In this document: piece after piece, positions 8,994 through 18,803 of the stretch
Layout: every line of letters begins with the position of its first letter
How positions within the stretch are numbered: the stretch's first letter is position 1
From: Zelonia costaricensis
Taxonomy: Eukaryota > Euglenozoa > Kinetoplastea > Trypanosomatida > Trypanosomatidae
Direction: 5' to 3'
Length of the DNA stretch: 33,805 nucleotides
Assembly: GCA_030849075.1 (NCBI GenBank)
Contig: JASAOO010003269.1
Span: 1 to 33,805, forward strand
Translations under genes and position numbers: made by a program
The notes under the pieces: model-generated
What the model saw: the letters and a program-made list of their open reading frames with translations, nothing else
Told to the model about the DNA's origin: nothing
Database searches by the model: none

Positions 8994-11210
8994 TCACGGC
9001 AGCGGCAGCGCCTGCACAAGTCGGAAGAGTTCTGCCAAGACGTGCGCCGCCGCAGCCGTGTCCAGCCGCAGCGCGTACCCTTGGGTGGCGGCTGATGTCG
9101 ATGTCGATGCGGCCGCCACGCCGCCGCCCTCGTAGTGCTGCTGATAGTAGGTGGAGTAGGCCGTGGTGGGGATAGAGAGAGTCTTGCGGAAGGGCCTTGC
9201 GAGGGCGGCGAGTACGGCGAGGTAACCAGGGCAGCCGAGAAAGACGTCGATCGGGTACTCAGCACCGCGGGAGCGCAACACCTGTGGAAACTGCATTGCG
9301 TTCAGCGCGGCGCGGCTGACGAGGCCGATGGTGGACACGTGCGCTGTCAGACCGGGCAGGTACAGCGACTGCGGCGGCAGCGTCGAGGGCCACGCCAGGA
9401 GCAGGTGCGTGCGGGGGTCGGCGGTGACGGCCTGCAGCAGCGGTCCCAGATCTCCGGCAGGTCGTGTGACGCGGTCCGCGTAGCACCGCGCCAGCGGCCC
9501 CAGCCCGTCGAGCGCGTAGAGAAGACCAGAGAACCGCAGCGACGCGGCGAGCTCGGCCGGGATGGCGTAGAAGATGAGGTCCAGCGCGGCGGCGCGCAGC
9601 TCGAGCACTTCGGGCGTGCGACAGGCCGCCTGCAGAATGTGGTACATCTGCGCCGCCAACCTTGTCCACCGTGCAAGCACCTCGATGCCCACGACGGCAG
9701 CTGCTTGGCTGTAGGTCGTAAAGTTGGGCGGCACCGGCGGCTGCACGTTCGGCTTGATCACGAGGTCCCAGAGCTGGGCCAGGAGAGGGCCCGCCTCACG
9801 CAGTGCCGGTCGCTGCGCGACCACCGCGTCCAGCGCACAACGCACTATGAGCTGGTACAGCGCCGCGAGGTCCAGCAGCAGCCGCGGCGGCGGAGCAGTG
9901 GACGGCGATGACGCCAGCCCTGCTGACTCCCCGGCAGCAGAGGCGGCACCGAAGAGGACGTCGAAGTCCATGACCAGCACCAGCGTGTTGTGCAGCGCGT
10001 GCTGCGGTTGGAAGTGCAGGGTGCGCAGAAGGTGCCGTAACGCAAAGGCGGCGGTGGTGGAGACGCCGCTGCGGGGCGGGCCGCTGACGAGCACACGACA
10101 CGAGGGCGGGGCCGCAGTGCTGAGTGGGGCGGGCGACTTCGGCGCAAGACTGTGGAATGCCAGCGAGAGGGCCTCGCCGGCAACGAGGTCGGCGGGCGCC
10201 ATGCGGTGCAGTCGCTGGTACGCGCTCCACTTGCGCAGCAGGAGGTACTGCAGGCTGCTCGACACGGCATCACTCGCGAGCGGTGTCTGCGCGGCGGCGA
10301 GCGGCGACGCGGCCCCGCTGCCCTGCGCTGTCGGTGGCGCGACGGCTGCAGCAAAGGTCGGGCGGGGCGGCAGCGGGTGCGTCTCGTGCGCCAGGAACAC
10401 CATGCCTCGCGGCACATCCGCCGACGTGGCGGGGGCCGGCCGCTGCTGCGAAGACGGCAGACCGGCACCGGTGCTGCTCGACAGCCGCCCCCGCATCGCC
10501 GGCGGCATCGTGATGCTGACGAGCCGCTCGCGCTCTTCGGCCTGGGAGAGGCGCGGCATGGACGGGTCGGGCGGCCACGCGGCGTCGACGATGCCGGCCG
10601 GCTCACTCGATGCCGCCTCGGCAGCCCCCGGCGCCGTCGTTGCGGACGCCGTGCGACCGTCTCCGTCGCTGTGGCGGCGTTGTGCGGCTGCTGCAGCGGC
10701 GGCGGTGCTCGCTGCGCCGCGTCCGACTCCCATGCCGTAGGCGTCCTCAGCCGGTCGCTTGATGGGTGGGGACGCTGACGGGGAGCCCTCGCGGCCGGTG
10801 CCGCTGCCGCTGCTGGCCACCACCTGCGCGGCAGGCCTGTCGGGCGTGTCGTCTACGACCGTCGGGACCGCCGCCGCCGCTGCTGCTGTTGGATCAGCCG
10901 TGAGGCTTGCAGGGCGGCGCGCCAGGAAGCCGGGGCCGACGCTGAGTACGATGGCGCGCGCATCGAGGCACTCCTTCACCCGCCAGAGCGGCTTGCCCGT
11001 GACGGAGTAGAGAAAGCGGTAGCCGCGGCCGGTGGTGTCCTCGCCCGGGCGGGGTGGGATGCAGGACGTGAGGTATTGGCACAGCTCCGCGAGCGTGTCG
11101 ACGCCCGGCGGCAGCGTGGCGCGGTACGGCCGCTCCATCGCGACATCGGCGTTCAAGTAGATGAGCAGCGGCGCCGTCTGCGCCGTGCCAGGTGGCGTCG
11201 CGCCGGTCAT
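8994..11210 (-). CDS. Doublecortin-domain protein with degenerate P-loop NTPase-like region (738 aa)
   Basis: Residues about 15-97 look like a doublecortin (microtubule-binding) domain: LLIYLNADV, then GYRFLYSVTGKPLWRVKE, then a short strand ending VLSVGPGF, matching the family pattern of a beta start, R-(Y/F)-(I/L)-Y-x-x-x-G-(K/R) and a closing strand. Residues 100-320 are an Ala/Ser/Pro-rich disordered linker. The C-terminal half carries an NTPase-like pattern: CRVLVSGPPRSGVSTTAAFA (371-390) looks like a Walker A loop, but Val383 stands where the invariant Lys should be. It is followed by hydrophobic strands ending in Asp (LVLVMDFD 410-417; LLYALDGLG 563-571) that resemble Walker B. So this is probably a cytoskeletal protein with an inactive or atypical nucleotide-binding domain. 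The ATG at 11210 is needed to keep the doublecortin domain whole. The doublecortin call is good; the NTPase fold is inferred from motifs. Confidence 0.88.
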   Translation of the reverse strand: MTGATPPGTAQTAPLLIYLNADVAMERPYRATLPPGVDTLAELCQYLTSCIPPRPGEDTTGRGYRFLYSVTGKPLWRVKECLDARAIVLSVGPGFLARRPASLTADPTAAAAAAVPTVVDDTPDRPAAQVVASSGSGTGREGSPSASPPIKRPAEDAYGMGVGRGAASTAAAAAAAQRRHSDGDGRTASATTAPGAAEAASSEPAGIVDAAWPPDPSMPRLSQAEERERLVSITMPPAMRGRLSSSTGAGLPSSQQRPAPATSADVPRGMVFLAHETHPLPPRPTFAAAVAPPTAQGSGAASPLAAAQTPLASDAVSSSLQYLLLRKWSAYQRLHRMAPADLVAGEALSLAFHSLAPKSPAPLSTAAPPSCRVLVSGPPRSGVSTTAAFALRHLLRTLHFQPQHALHNTLVLVMDFDVLFGAASAAGESAGLASSPSTAPPPRLLLDLAALYQLIVRCALDAVVAQRPALREAGPLLAQLWDLVIKPNVQPPVPPNFTTYSQAAAVVGIEVLARWTRLAAQMYHILQAACRTPEVLELRAAALDLIFYAIPAELAASLRFSGLLYALDGLGPLARCYADRVTRPAGDLGPLLQAVTADPRTHLLLAWPSTLPPQSLYLPGLTAHVSTIGLVSRAALNAMQFPQVLRSRGAEYPIDVFLGCPGYLAVLAALARPFRKTLSIPTTAYSTYYQQHYEGGGVAAASTSTSAATQGYALRLDTAAAAHVLAELFRLVQALPLP

Positions 11211-11213
11211 GGT

Positions 11214-11234
11214 CTGTGGAAAGACGGGAGGTGA
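11214..11234 (-). promoter_or_regulatory. Candidate trans-splice acceptor for the doublecortin gene
   Basis: The minus strand reads CACCTCCCGTCTTTCCACAG, ending at 11214, only three bases before the ATG at 11210. Sequence-wise it is a strong acceptor but leaves almost no leader of its own. An alternative AG lies about 25 bases upstream. Confidence 0.4.
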
Positions 11235-12977
11235 GCTCTGCGCGATGTGCTCGTTTGTGTGCCACGTGGGTGTGTGTGTGTGCGTGTGTGTTTGTGGTGC
11301 TAGAGGGCGAGAGCGAGACGGGGGATGGGGAGCAGGGCAGCGCTGCTGTCTTCGACGAACGTGACGGCGGTGCGAGGGGCCGGTGGAGTGGTACAGGGTT
11401 GTCTAGGGTAGAAGAGAAGAAGCTTGGCTTTGTGGGAGTCTAATGGCACGCGTGCGCGTACACGTGTGTGTGTGTGTTTAGGTCCTCCCTTGTAAGTGTG
11501 CAGGCACCGCGGCTCTTGGCGGTGGGTGCAAGCGCGGGAGGGGGTGAAGTCGGAAGGGGAGGATAGGCTGCGCACGGCTCAGCACGAGGAACGCATCTGA
11601 CGCGTGTTTGTGGGTGCGTGTGCTTTCTCGAGGCGTACGGACGGTGGGTGGCGAGGGCATGAAGCGGTGAAGTGTGTTTGGGAGGTGGCCTGGCAGTCCT
11701 CGAGGTGCCAGCCTGTCACCCCGCACCCGGGGACGGCAACGGCCGCCTTCACAGAGGGCAGAAGAACCAACATTGACGACGCAGACCCGAGACGCGCACA
11801 CCGGCGCAGCTGCCGTGCCACCAGCAGATGCCTCCGCTTTCCAGCAACGCTGCCCGGCGCTCACGCTTCCCTGCGGACGGCGGTTTGGGTGGGTGGGGGT
11901 ACCGAAGCCCGTGCTGAGTAGGAGACGTGGGGGAGGTCACGGCCAAAGGACCTCGACGCGTGCGTTCGGCTTGTTAGCTTTGCGTTGTCGTGTGAGGGCC
12001 GCGCCTTCATGCAGCGAGCGGTCCGGGAGGGGCAAGAAGGGGAGGAGGGGCGGGGGCGGGGGCGCTGGTCGGCATCGTCCCGGCAGTGCCGCCCCGCTGA
12101 GGACGCACCCGCAGGGCACCCGGCGGGTGGGAGGAGGGAGTAGGGATGCACGTCACGAGCCGTGTGCGTGGGTGGACCGGGATGGCGACAAAAGAGAGCT
12201 GGACGGTGGCGGGGGGAGGGACGGCAGCGTACCGCACGTCGCGTTAGCGGGAGTGCGGGCTGGGCATTGTGAACGTGTAAGAGGTCGGCTTAAACGGGTG
12301 AGGAGGAGGGCTGGGAGGGGGGGGGGGGCAAGGGCAGGCGCAGAGGCACATTGGTGTGGGCACCGCGCTGCCTCACCGGAGTTTGACGGACAGCGAGTTC
12401 GAGCCCAGAGGCTTCTCGCGGTGACAACGACGGACAGTGCGGCGAAAGAGGGTGGGAGGGGGGACGGAGAGACTGGGGCGAGGGCACCTCCAGATCTGGC
12501 GCCGGTGCGGGTTGGGGGGGGGGGAGAAAGACGTGCGTGCGTGGTGGGGTGAACGCGACAGCGGTGTCACGTGTCCGTGCAAGCAGCCAGCCTGGGGCGA
12601 CAGAAGCACGATGCGAGCGAAGAGGTGCAGGTGACGGTGTGGGGGGGGGGCGCGGGAAGTGCGAAGGGCAGCGGGAAAGCGCAGCCACAGCTTCGGTGAC
12701 ACTCCCCTCCCCACCCCACCCCAACACGCATTCCTGTGCGCCGCTGTACATGTGAACGTGCAGAGTGCACGCAAGCGCTGCAAGGGAGAAGAAAAGAAAA
12801 GGGTGAGCCGCCATCGCCTGCTCGCACGCCGGTTCAAAGGTGAGAAGCCGGCGTCTGAAATACAGGAAGGGAGGCGAGACGTACCCGCGCGAGCCTGTAC
12901 GACTCTCGCCCCCTGCCCGCCTGTCCCACCCGGTGTGAGTTGATGACACGCACGTCTGTGTTTGTGTTTGTGTCTGC

Positions 12978-12999
12978 GTGTGTGTGTGTGTGTGTGTGT
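12978..12999. repeat. TG dinucleotide repeat
   Basis: About eleven GT units within the spacer. The flanking sequence is also TG-rich. Confidence 0.9.
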
Positions 13000-13626
13000 A
13001 TGTGCCTACGCTGTCGTGTAGAACAGAAAGGCGGTGCACCGGGACGTACGAAAAGAGAAAAGTGTCGCGGCCCCGTGCGCTGGGAGCTGGCGAGGAGGGA
13101 CGGCGCCACGGACATGGGCGACACCGCAGCGTAGCGGGGAAGTGGTGCGTCTGTCAAGGAGAAAGAAGGAAGCGCACAAGAAGAGGATAACGGAACACAA
13201 CGCAGTGACGCAACTGCACAGCCCCGGCAGCCCCCTCCCCGTTCGGATACGCACGCGTTGCCGTGGATCTGTGTCTGTGCGACTTATCCACCGGCACCCC
13301 CCACACCAACGCTAAAGAATAGAAAGAAGATCGACGCATAGACGCCTTCACCAGCAGCGCGCGACGACAATCTGCGCCACGGAGATGCGTGAGGGAGGGC
13401 ACATCAGAGGAGGAGGGTCTGCGCTCACGGAGAAGGGCGCCTTCCCAAAGTGCCCAGGGTCCCTCGCCGTCACCTTTCCTCCTCCTTTGCCGCCATGAAC
13501 CTCTCTCTCTCTCGGCTCACGCCCCCCCCCCCGCACACACACACACACCACTACAAGCCTCAACCTTCCCAGTCGGGCACATCCCATACCCCACACACCC
13601 ACCTACATACACATACACACACACCC

Positions 13627-15612
13627 TCAGCTGCCCTTGAGCGCCTTCTTGATCTTCGCCAGGGGCAGCGGTTCTTTTAAGTTGAACGTGGTCTTGTGCA
13701 TGCTGTAGCTGTGCACCCACTTAGCACCGCTGATCTCGCCGATGTAGGGACCGTGCCGCTGAAGCAGCTGCAGCGCCAGCGCCGGCGTCAGCGAGACGGC
13801 AGGGGTGGGGTAGAGGAGATGCATCAGCACCAGCTTGCACATGGCATCGTGCACCGACCACATTTCATGCACCGGGTAGAAGGGCGCGAGCAGCTCCCAG
13901 AGAATAACAAAGCACTTGAGGAACTCGCTCCCACCGCCGCTCTCGCTCGCCGTCCTCACCAGCTCGTCGCGCGCCACGGCGCCGACAAGCGCGCTGGCAG
14001 CCCCTGCCCGCTCCCGCGCGGCGTCGCAGCGGGGCTGGTAGTGGGACTGCAGCCCGCAGGGGCGGTAGAGGCTCCTGATCGCGTCCAGTCCGGACTGCGA
14101 GATGCGGGACTCGTTGAGCCCCGCGCAGGCGTCGCTCACAAGCGCGGTGAGGGCCACCGTGAGGAAGTAGAAGAGGGCGCGGTAGATCCAGTTCTCAGGG
14201 TGCAGGCGCAGCTTCTCGGTCTGGGCGAGCTGCCCCTCCATCCACGCCGCCAGCGACTCGGCCGTGTAGTGCGAGGTGCTCGTCGTGAAGGTGTGCATCA
14301 GCTCCTTCTGGAGAAGGTCGCGCTGTGCAGTCGTCCACTCCACCGGTACCCCGCAGCCCCGGCACGGCTCGGCCGCGCGCAGGAGAGGGTCGGCAACGGC
14401 GAGCAGGCCGACGAGGGCCGCGTGCGTGAATACGCCGCAGCGCGGGCACTCCACAAACTCCGCGATGGCGGACGGCTCGATGTCGCGCTGGCAGCGGTCG
14501 CAGCTGCACCAGAACAGCCACGACCGGAGCAACTCCCGCCGCTTGCCCACGCCCAGCACGAAGTGGGCGTCACTGAGGTACTTGACGTTCATGAGCTCGC
14601 CAGGCTGAATGACGTCCACGGCGATCATCTTCACCGTCTCCTCGGCAGGGCTGTACTTCATCGCGATGTTGGCGTGACAGCTGTGGTTGGCCAGTGCGCA
14701 GGTCCGGAAGAAGCCGGAGTGGAAGCAGTTGTAGCGGCACATCAGCGCGGTGCTCAGCAGCTCGCGAAAGGCGCCGTCTGGCACGTCCGGGAAGCGAGTG
14801 CGCAGGTAGGTGCCAATCGTGTCGCGCGTGTCGGCGTCGATGTCGCCGTCGCTGCGCGGCCATGCCCCGCTGAAGTCCTTCTTGAATTCGAGCCAGCGCG
14901 GGCTCGCTGCGATCTGCTCGGGGCGCAGCCGGTCCGCGAAGTACCCCACGATGGTCTCGGTGGTGAGGTCGGGCTGCTGGCTCAGGCCGCCCTCCTCGAA
15001 GTTGGTGCGCGTGTACTTGCGCTCAATGAACACGACGTCGCGCGGCTGGAACAGACGACGGCTCACCATGGCTACGCCGCCAGCGTACTCGACCAGCTCG
15101 ATGTCCGTCGACAGCCGCAGCACGCCCAGCTCGTCGCACAACGACTCCTCGACGGCGCTGAGCGTCGCCGCGACTTCGGCGGCCGACAGGCGCCGCTGCT
15201 CCCGCTCCAGCCGCAGCAGCGGGCGAAGGTAGCGCAAGGAGTGCACAAGGGCGTCAAAGGGAAAGCCGCCGCGGCGCCGTGCCTCGACGTAGCGCAGCCA
15301 CGGCTTCCACGCCACCGGGTCGACACGCGTGGCCGCTGCCGCCGCCTGCCAGCTCGCGGCGAACTGCCCGAGACTGAGGTAGGCGTTGGCCATGTTGGAG
15401 TAGAGCAGGACGTGCAGGGCGCGCACCTCGTCTCCGATGGACGGCTGCGGCAGTGCATCGGCCGCTGCGCGCTCGATTAGGTCGATGCCGCGCTGATACG
15501 CCGCCACGGCACCCGCCGCGTCACCGGCGGCAAATCGAGCGTTGCCGTCGTTCTTCAGTGCCGTCAGCGTTTCGTGCATCTCGTCGCTCGCAGGGCGCGC
15601 TGCAGCCGGCAT
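13627..15612 (-). CDS. TPR and SET-domain protein, SMYD-like lysine methyltransferase (661 aa)
   Basis: The N-terminus (about residues 12-100) has TPR-type helix pairs: ALKNDGNARFAAGDAAGAVAAYQRG and YSNMANAYLSLGQ. A split SET domain follows. Its first part is at about 164-200 (GVAMVSRRLFQPRDVVFIERKY). After a helical insert come the hallmark motif CALANHSCHANIAMKY (305-320) and the closing strand GELMNVKYL (338-346), whose Tyr345 fits the catalytic Tyr position. A post-SET cysteine group CSCDRC (369-374) and two further CxxC pairs (389-392, 417-420) could bind zinc. The order resembles SMYD proteins, but no MYND zinc finger is visible in the insert. It is likely to methylate a protein lysine using S-adenosylmethionine; the substrate is unknown. 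The ATG at 15612 is the first. A second in-frame ATG at 15579 (residue 12) sits right at the first TPR and could be the true start. Confidence 0.9.
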   Translation of the reverse strand: MPAAARPASDEMHETLTALKNDGNARFAAGDAAGAVAAYQRGIDLIERAAADALPQPSIGDEVRALHVLLYSNMANAYLSLGQFAASWQAAAAATRVDPVAWKPWLRYVEARRRGGFPFDALVHSLRYLRPLLRLEREQRRLSAAEVAATLSAVEESLCDELGVLRLSTDIELVEYAGGVAMVSRRLFQPRDVVFIERKYTRTNFEEGGLSQQPDLTTETIVGYFADRLRPEQIAASPRWLEFKKDFSGAWPRSDGDIDADTRDTIGTYLRTRFPDVPDGAFRELLSTALMCRYNCFHSGFFRTCALANHSCHANIAMKYSPAEETVKMIAVDVIQPGELMNVKYLSDAHFVLGVGKRRELLRSWLFWCSCDRCQRDIEPSAIAEFVECPRCGVFTHAALVGLLAVADPLLRAAEPCRGCGVPVEWTTAQRDLLQKELMHTFTTSTSHYTAESLAAWMEGQLAQTEKLRLHPENWIYRALFYFLTVALTALVSDACAGLNESRISQSGLDAIRSLYRPCGLQSHYQPRCDAARERAGAASALVGAVARDELVRTASESGGGSEFLKCFVILWELLAPFYPVHEMWSVHDAMCKLVLMHLLYPTPAVSLTPALALQLLQRHGPYIGEISGAKWVHSYSMHKTTFNLKEPLPLAKIKKALKGS

Positions 15613-16991
15613 GCAGTGCGTGGCACGGAGGGGGAGGGGGGGGGGGCGGGACGGGAACTCAAGGGGAAGGGGGAGGGGGGCGAGTCCGCGTCTGTGCTTG
15701 CTCGAGGGTGAGTGAGGGGGAGGAGGGTGGCCTGAAACAACCCAGGAATAAGGTGAGGAGTAGAGATTTAGAGAAGGAACAAGACAGAGGGGGATGGTGT
15801 GGCGCCTACGGTGCCGCCGGGGTTGTGGAGCTCAGCGTGAAAGGGGGAGGGAGGGGGGGGGGCACGTGAGGAGGAGGCGCGGCGCGGCCTATCTGGAGCT
15901 ATGTACGTCTTTGCACAGAAGGTGCGTGTCACGCGTCGTCCGCCGCGTTGGTGTGTTTTGGGGCAATGTATGGGGAGAGTCGAGGGAGGGAGAGGGATAG
16001 GTGTGTGTGTGTGTCGGGCGTCGTGGGGAGCGTCGTCACACGTGCGCTGATGAGTGAGGCGCGGTTCCAGCGGTGGGGTGTGGGAGGGGGAGGGGGGGGG
16101 GCACAAATACAAAGTGGGTGGGGGTCGGGAGGGATGTAGGCGGGCGGAAGACGGAAGATGCGCGAGGCTTTCGTGAAGCGGTAAGCGCAGTGCGTGCGTG
16201 TGTGTGTGGGGGGGGGGTGACCGAGTGCGATGGTGTGAGGCACTAGGTTGTGAAAGGCGTGGTGGAGCGGCTCTGCTGTGTGTGTGTGTGTCTCGGGGGG
16301 ACACCGGTGTTGGCACCCTTGATAAACCTGCAGCCGATTCGAGCACGGCGCCGGACGAACGGGTGTGAGGGAGAGGGAAGGGAAGTACGCGCGCCGTGGC
16401 AGTGGCGAGGGAAGGGGTGGGGTGAGGTGACGGTCTGTAGACATCTGCGCCGGGCACGCATGCATGGTAGAAGCCGGCACGTGTGCCGCTGCCCTAGGCC
16501 GCTGGTTGAGGCTGGGTGGGAGGAAACAAAGGGTTAAGGGAAGGCCGCGAAGACTGCTTGCAAGTCGTGACCAAGTTGACTCTCTGCGTCACGTTCCACA
16601 ACTAGCACAACCCCCCCTCCCCCAACACAGTCCACAATGTTCACAGTTGCTGAAGGCGTCTTCGCACCAAAAGAAAGAAGGAGGGCGCAGCGCTGCTCGA
16701 CGCTAAAAAGCACTTCTGTGTTTGAGAGAGAGAGTAGGGGAGGGGGGGTGGCCGCCAACCCACACACGCCACGAGGAAGCGTCCACGAGACAGCACGCTG
16801 GCACAAGTAGCAAGGCAAAGCTCAGTTTGACAGGCTCTTTCCCGACTACGTCCCTGCAAGTCCCTTGGCGAGGTGCCTCCCCCCCTCCTCCTTCCCCGGG
16901 GGGTGACCCTGCCTCTTCCACACTGCATCGACGGCTCAGCGGAGGTACGGGACGTCGCGCCAGCTGATGCGGTGCTCGGCGAAGTCGGACA
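15613..16991. other. Intergenic region; its right end may be coding
   Basis: A spacer rich in G runs on the plus strand with several TG tracts. The last 56 bases (about 16936-16991) may belong to the neighbouring membrane-protein gene if the proposed frameshift near 17019 is real. Otherwise no gene is seen. Confidence 0.65.
15658..15681 (-). promoter_or_regulatory. Candidate trans-splice acceptor for the SET-domain gene
   Basis: On the minus strand a C/T tract (15681-15661) ends in TTGAG at 15659-15658, 45 bases before the ATG at 15612. A second C tract nearer the ATG has no AG before the start codon. Its first AG lies just inside the coding region, which would favour the second ATG at 15579. 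Confidence 0.3.
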
Positions 16992-18803
16992 TCAGAACCG
17001 AGATGAGCACGAAGTGGTCTGGTAGGAGCCGACCGGCATGGAGGCCAGAAACCAGTCCATCCAGCGGCGGTAGTTAAAGTAGATGAAGAAGCTCACCCGG
17101 CCCAGCAGCTGCGCCACATGCGACGCCTCGAGGTTGATCGAGGGCGGCAGCTCGCCCGTGTAGTTCAGCCAGTCGGGTTGAGGCTGTACCCGCTGCACCT
17201 CCTCGTTCGGCGCCGGCAGCACGTAGATGCGGGTGCGCGCAGGGACGGCGGTGGTGAAGGGCAGCGCAGACGGCGGCGGCTGTGTCCGGCGCGGGCCCTG
17301 GCACTCCGGCGACGGCGGCCCCAGCTCGAAGTGGCACCGCGACTGGTGCAGGAGGTGCACGGCGCGGCGTAGCCCCTCCTGCGAGTCCGCCACCGCGTCC
17401 CGGAACGCCTTCATGTAGAGCAGCTTGACGCGCTGCTGCTCCCAGCCGCCCGCGACGACGGCCACCCCGTAGGAGCGGCCCAGCCACCACCAGTCCCACC
17501 CCGCCGCAGCGGACTCGACAGCCCGCCGGGAGTCCACCTCCTCCGTCGCGCGGCGGTGCACGAGCGTGCGCTCAATCAGGCGCTGCAGCGCGCGAGCCGC
17601 GTGACGGGCGCGGCGGTTCATGTCATCCTCGCTGATCATCACCAGCCCGGGCACCACAACATGCGCCAGCACCGCCGTGCCGTTGACGATGACCTCGCGG
17701 ACGCGGGGCTGCTCCCACGCCGCGCTGACCGACGTCTCCCGGCTGCTGCCACCGCGCTCCGTGGCGGCTGCAGCGGCGCCGTCTTCGAGTGGCCGGGTGC
17801 GCAGGTCCGCGCCGACGGCGTGAGTGGCGTACACCGTCACTTGCGGCTGCCCTTCCTGTCCTTGTCCACCAGATGAAGCGGAGAGTTCAGCGCTACTACT
17901 ACCGCTGCTTCGGCCGCCCGCACCCAGGGTGTGTGCGGTGATGTGACGCAGCCACTCCGCGCCGAGGACGAGGGAGGCGGGGCGCAGGTGGCTGCCGTCT
18001 GTCTCAGCGAGGGTGTGCGACGAGAGCAGCTGCCGCAGCGAGGCTTCCAGCGCCGTCCACTCCGGCACCCGCACGCCCGGCCACTCCGCGAGCTGCACAC
18101 TGTGGCCCCCGGTGACGTGGGCGGCGGGGAAGCAGTGCAGCGGCCGCGTGCCGGCACCGTGCATCCACGCCCCGAGAGTCGCGAACGGCTCCATGGACGC
18201 ACGCAGCTGCCGCGCCACCCGCATGAGTGGGAGCGGCAAGCGCTGCACCACCGCGTCCCGGAAGAGCGCCTCGCCAGGGTCGGGGAGTGTGCGCAGAAAC
18301 TGAAGCCCCACGGCAGCCTCCGCGGCTGTGCCGGAGAGCAGCAGCCACGGCGCCCCACTGAAGAGAGCCTGACGATAGCCCTCCAGCAGGCGCTGCGCGT
18401 ACACGTACGACACACCGTCTTGGTCGGGCGTCAGCCACGTGCTCTCCACCACGACAGCGGCCATGGGCAGCGCCGCCGTGACGGGAGCGTACGCGAAGCC
18501 GCCACTGCTGCCGCTGGTGGTGCTGCTGCTGCCCGGGCCTGCAGCGGACGTGCTGGAGGGTCCGAGCAGGTGGCGCTGCAGCGCTGCGGTGTGAACGCAG
18601 GCGGCGGCCGCGTCAAAGGCTAGCCCCACCTCGCCGCTGTGTGGCCGCGCCATCTTCTCGCTGTGCATGAAGGCGCTGATGAGCGGCGCGGCGTCGCTGC
18701 GCGCCATCCAGAAGCGGAACGCTGCATCGTAGAGGACGTACAGGGCAAGGATGCAGGTCAGCGTGACGGCGTTCACGAGGCGCACACGGAACACCGGGTC
18801 CAT
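16992..18803 (-). CDS. Membrane-anchored protein of unknown family, possible 3' frameshift (603 aa as read)
   Basis: The ATG at 18803 follows a C/T tract and AG. The frame extends 338 codons further upstream, but that stretch is Cys/Pro/Ser-rich non-coding sequence. Residues about 8-26 form a hydrophobic anchor (LVNAVTLTCILALYVLYDAA), so the rest is probably lumenal or external. Two N-glycosylation sequons (NGT, NYT) are present. Other landmarks are a Ser/Gly-rich linker at about 85-105, a Trp cluster (WDWWWLGRSYG) and a hydrophobic aromatic segment near the C-terminus (VSFFIYFNYRRWMDWFL). As read, the protein ends in an atypical Ser/Thr/Cys tail. A frame change near 17019 would replace this with 27 residues of strongly coding-like sequence, ending at 16936. 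I do not recognise the family. An anchor plus lumenal domain recalls subunits of the GPI-transamidase complex such as PIG-S, but I could not match any motif and do not assign it. Confidence 0.82.
   Translation of the reverse strand: MDPVFRVRLVNAVTLTCILALYVLYDAAFRFWMARSDAAPLISAFMHSEKMARPHSGEVGLAFDAAAACVHTAALQRHLLGPSSTSAAGPGSSSTTSGSSGGFAYAPVTAALPMAAVVVESTWLTPDQDGVSYVYAQRLLEGYRQALFSGAPWLLLSGTAAEAAVGLQFLRTLPDPGEALFRDAVVQRLPLPLMRVARQLRASMEPFATLGAWMHGAGTRPLHCFPAAHVTGGHSVQLAEWPGVRVPEWTALEASLRQLLSSHTLAETDGSHLRPASLVLGAEWLRHITAHTLGAGGRSSGSSSAELSASSGGQGQEGQPQVTVYATHAVGADLRTRPLEDGAAAAATERGGSSRETSVSAAWEQPRVREVIVNGTAVLAHVVVPGLVMISEDDMNRRARHAARALQRLIERTLVHRRATEEVDSRRAVESAAAGWDWWWLGRSYGVAVVAGGWEQQRVKLLYMKAFRDAVADSQEGLRRAVHLLHQSRCHFELGPPSPECQGPRRTQPPPSALPFTTAVPARTRIYVLPAPNEEVQRVQPQPDWLNYTGELPPSINLEASHVAQLLGRVSFFIYFNYRRWMDWFLASMPVGSYQTTSCSSRF

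Larger units (their letters stand above)
11211..13626. other. Intergenic region, no gene seen
   Basis: A 2.4 kb spacer after the SET-domain gene and before the doublecortin gene in transcription order. It has TG tracts (about 11270-11290, 12978-12999), G runs at about 12317-12328 and 12514-12523, and C runs near 13528-13536. Open frames on both strands are short or compositionally biased (Arg/Gly or Pro/Ser/His) and carry no domain. Confidence 0.7.

Noticed and set aside
13696..15480. 594-codon plus-strand open frame opposite the SET-domain gene
   Set aside because: It is the antisense shadow of a GC-rich gene whose codons end in G/C. It has no domain, and the minus-strand frame carries clear TPR and SET motifs.
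16992..18803. Assignment of the membrane protein as GPI-transamidase subunit PIG-S
   Set aside because: Only the general layout (anchor, lumenal domain with sequons) is alike. No stretch matched the family, and trypanosomes are thought to use other subunits.
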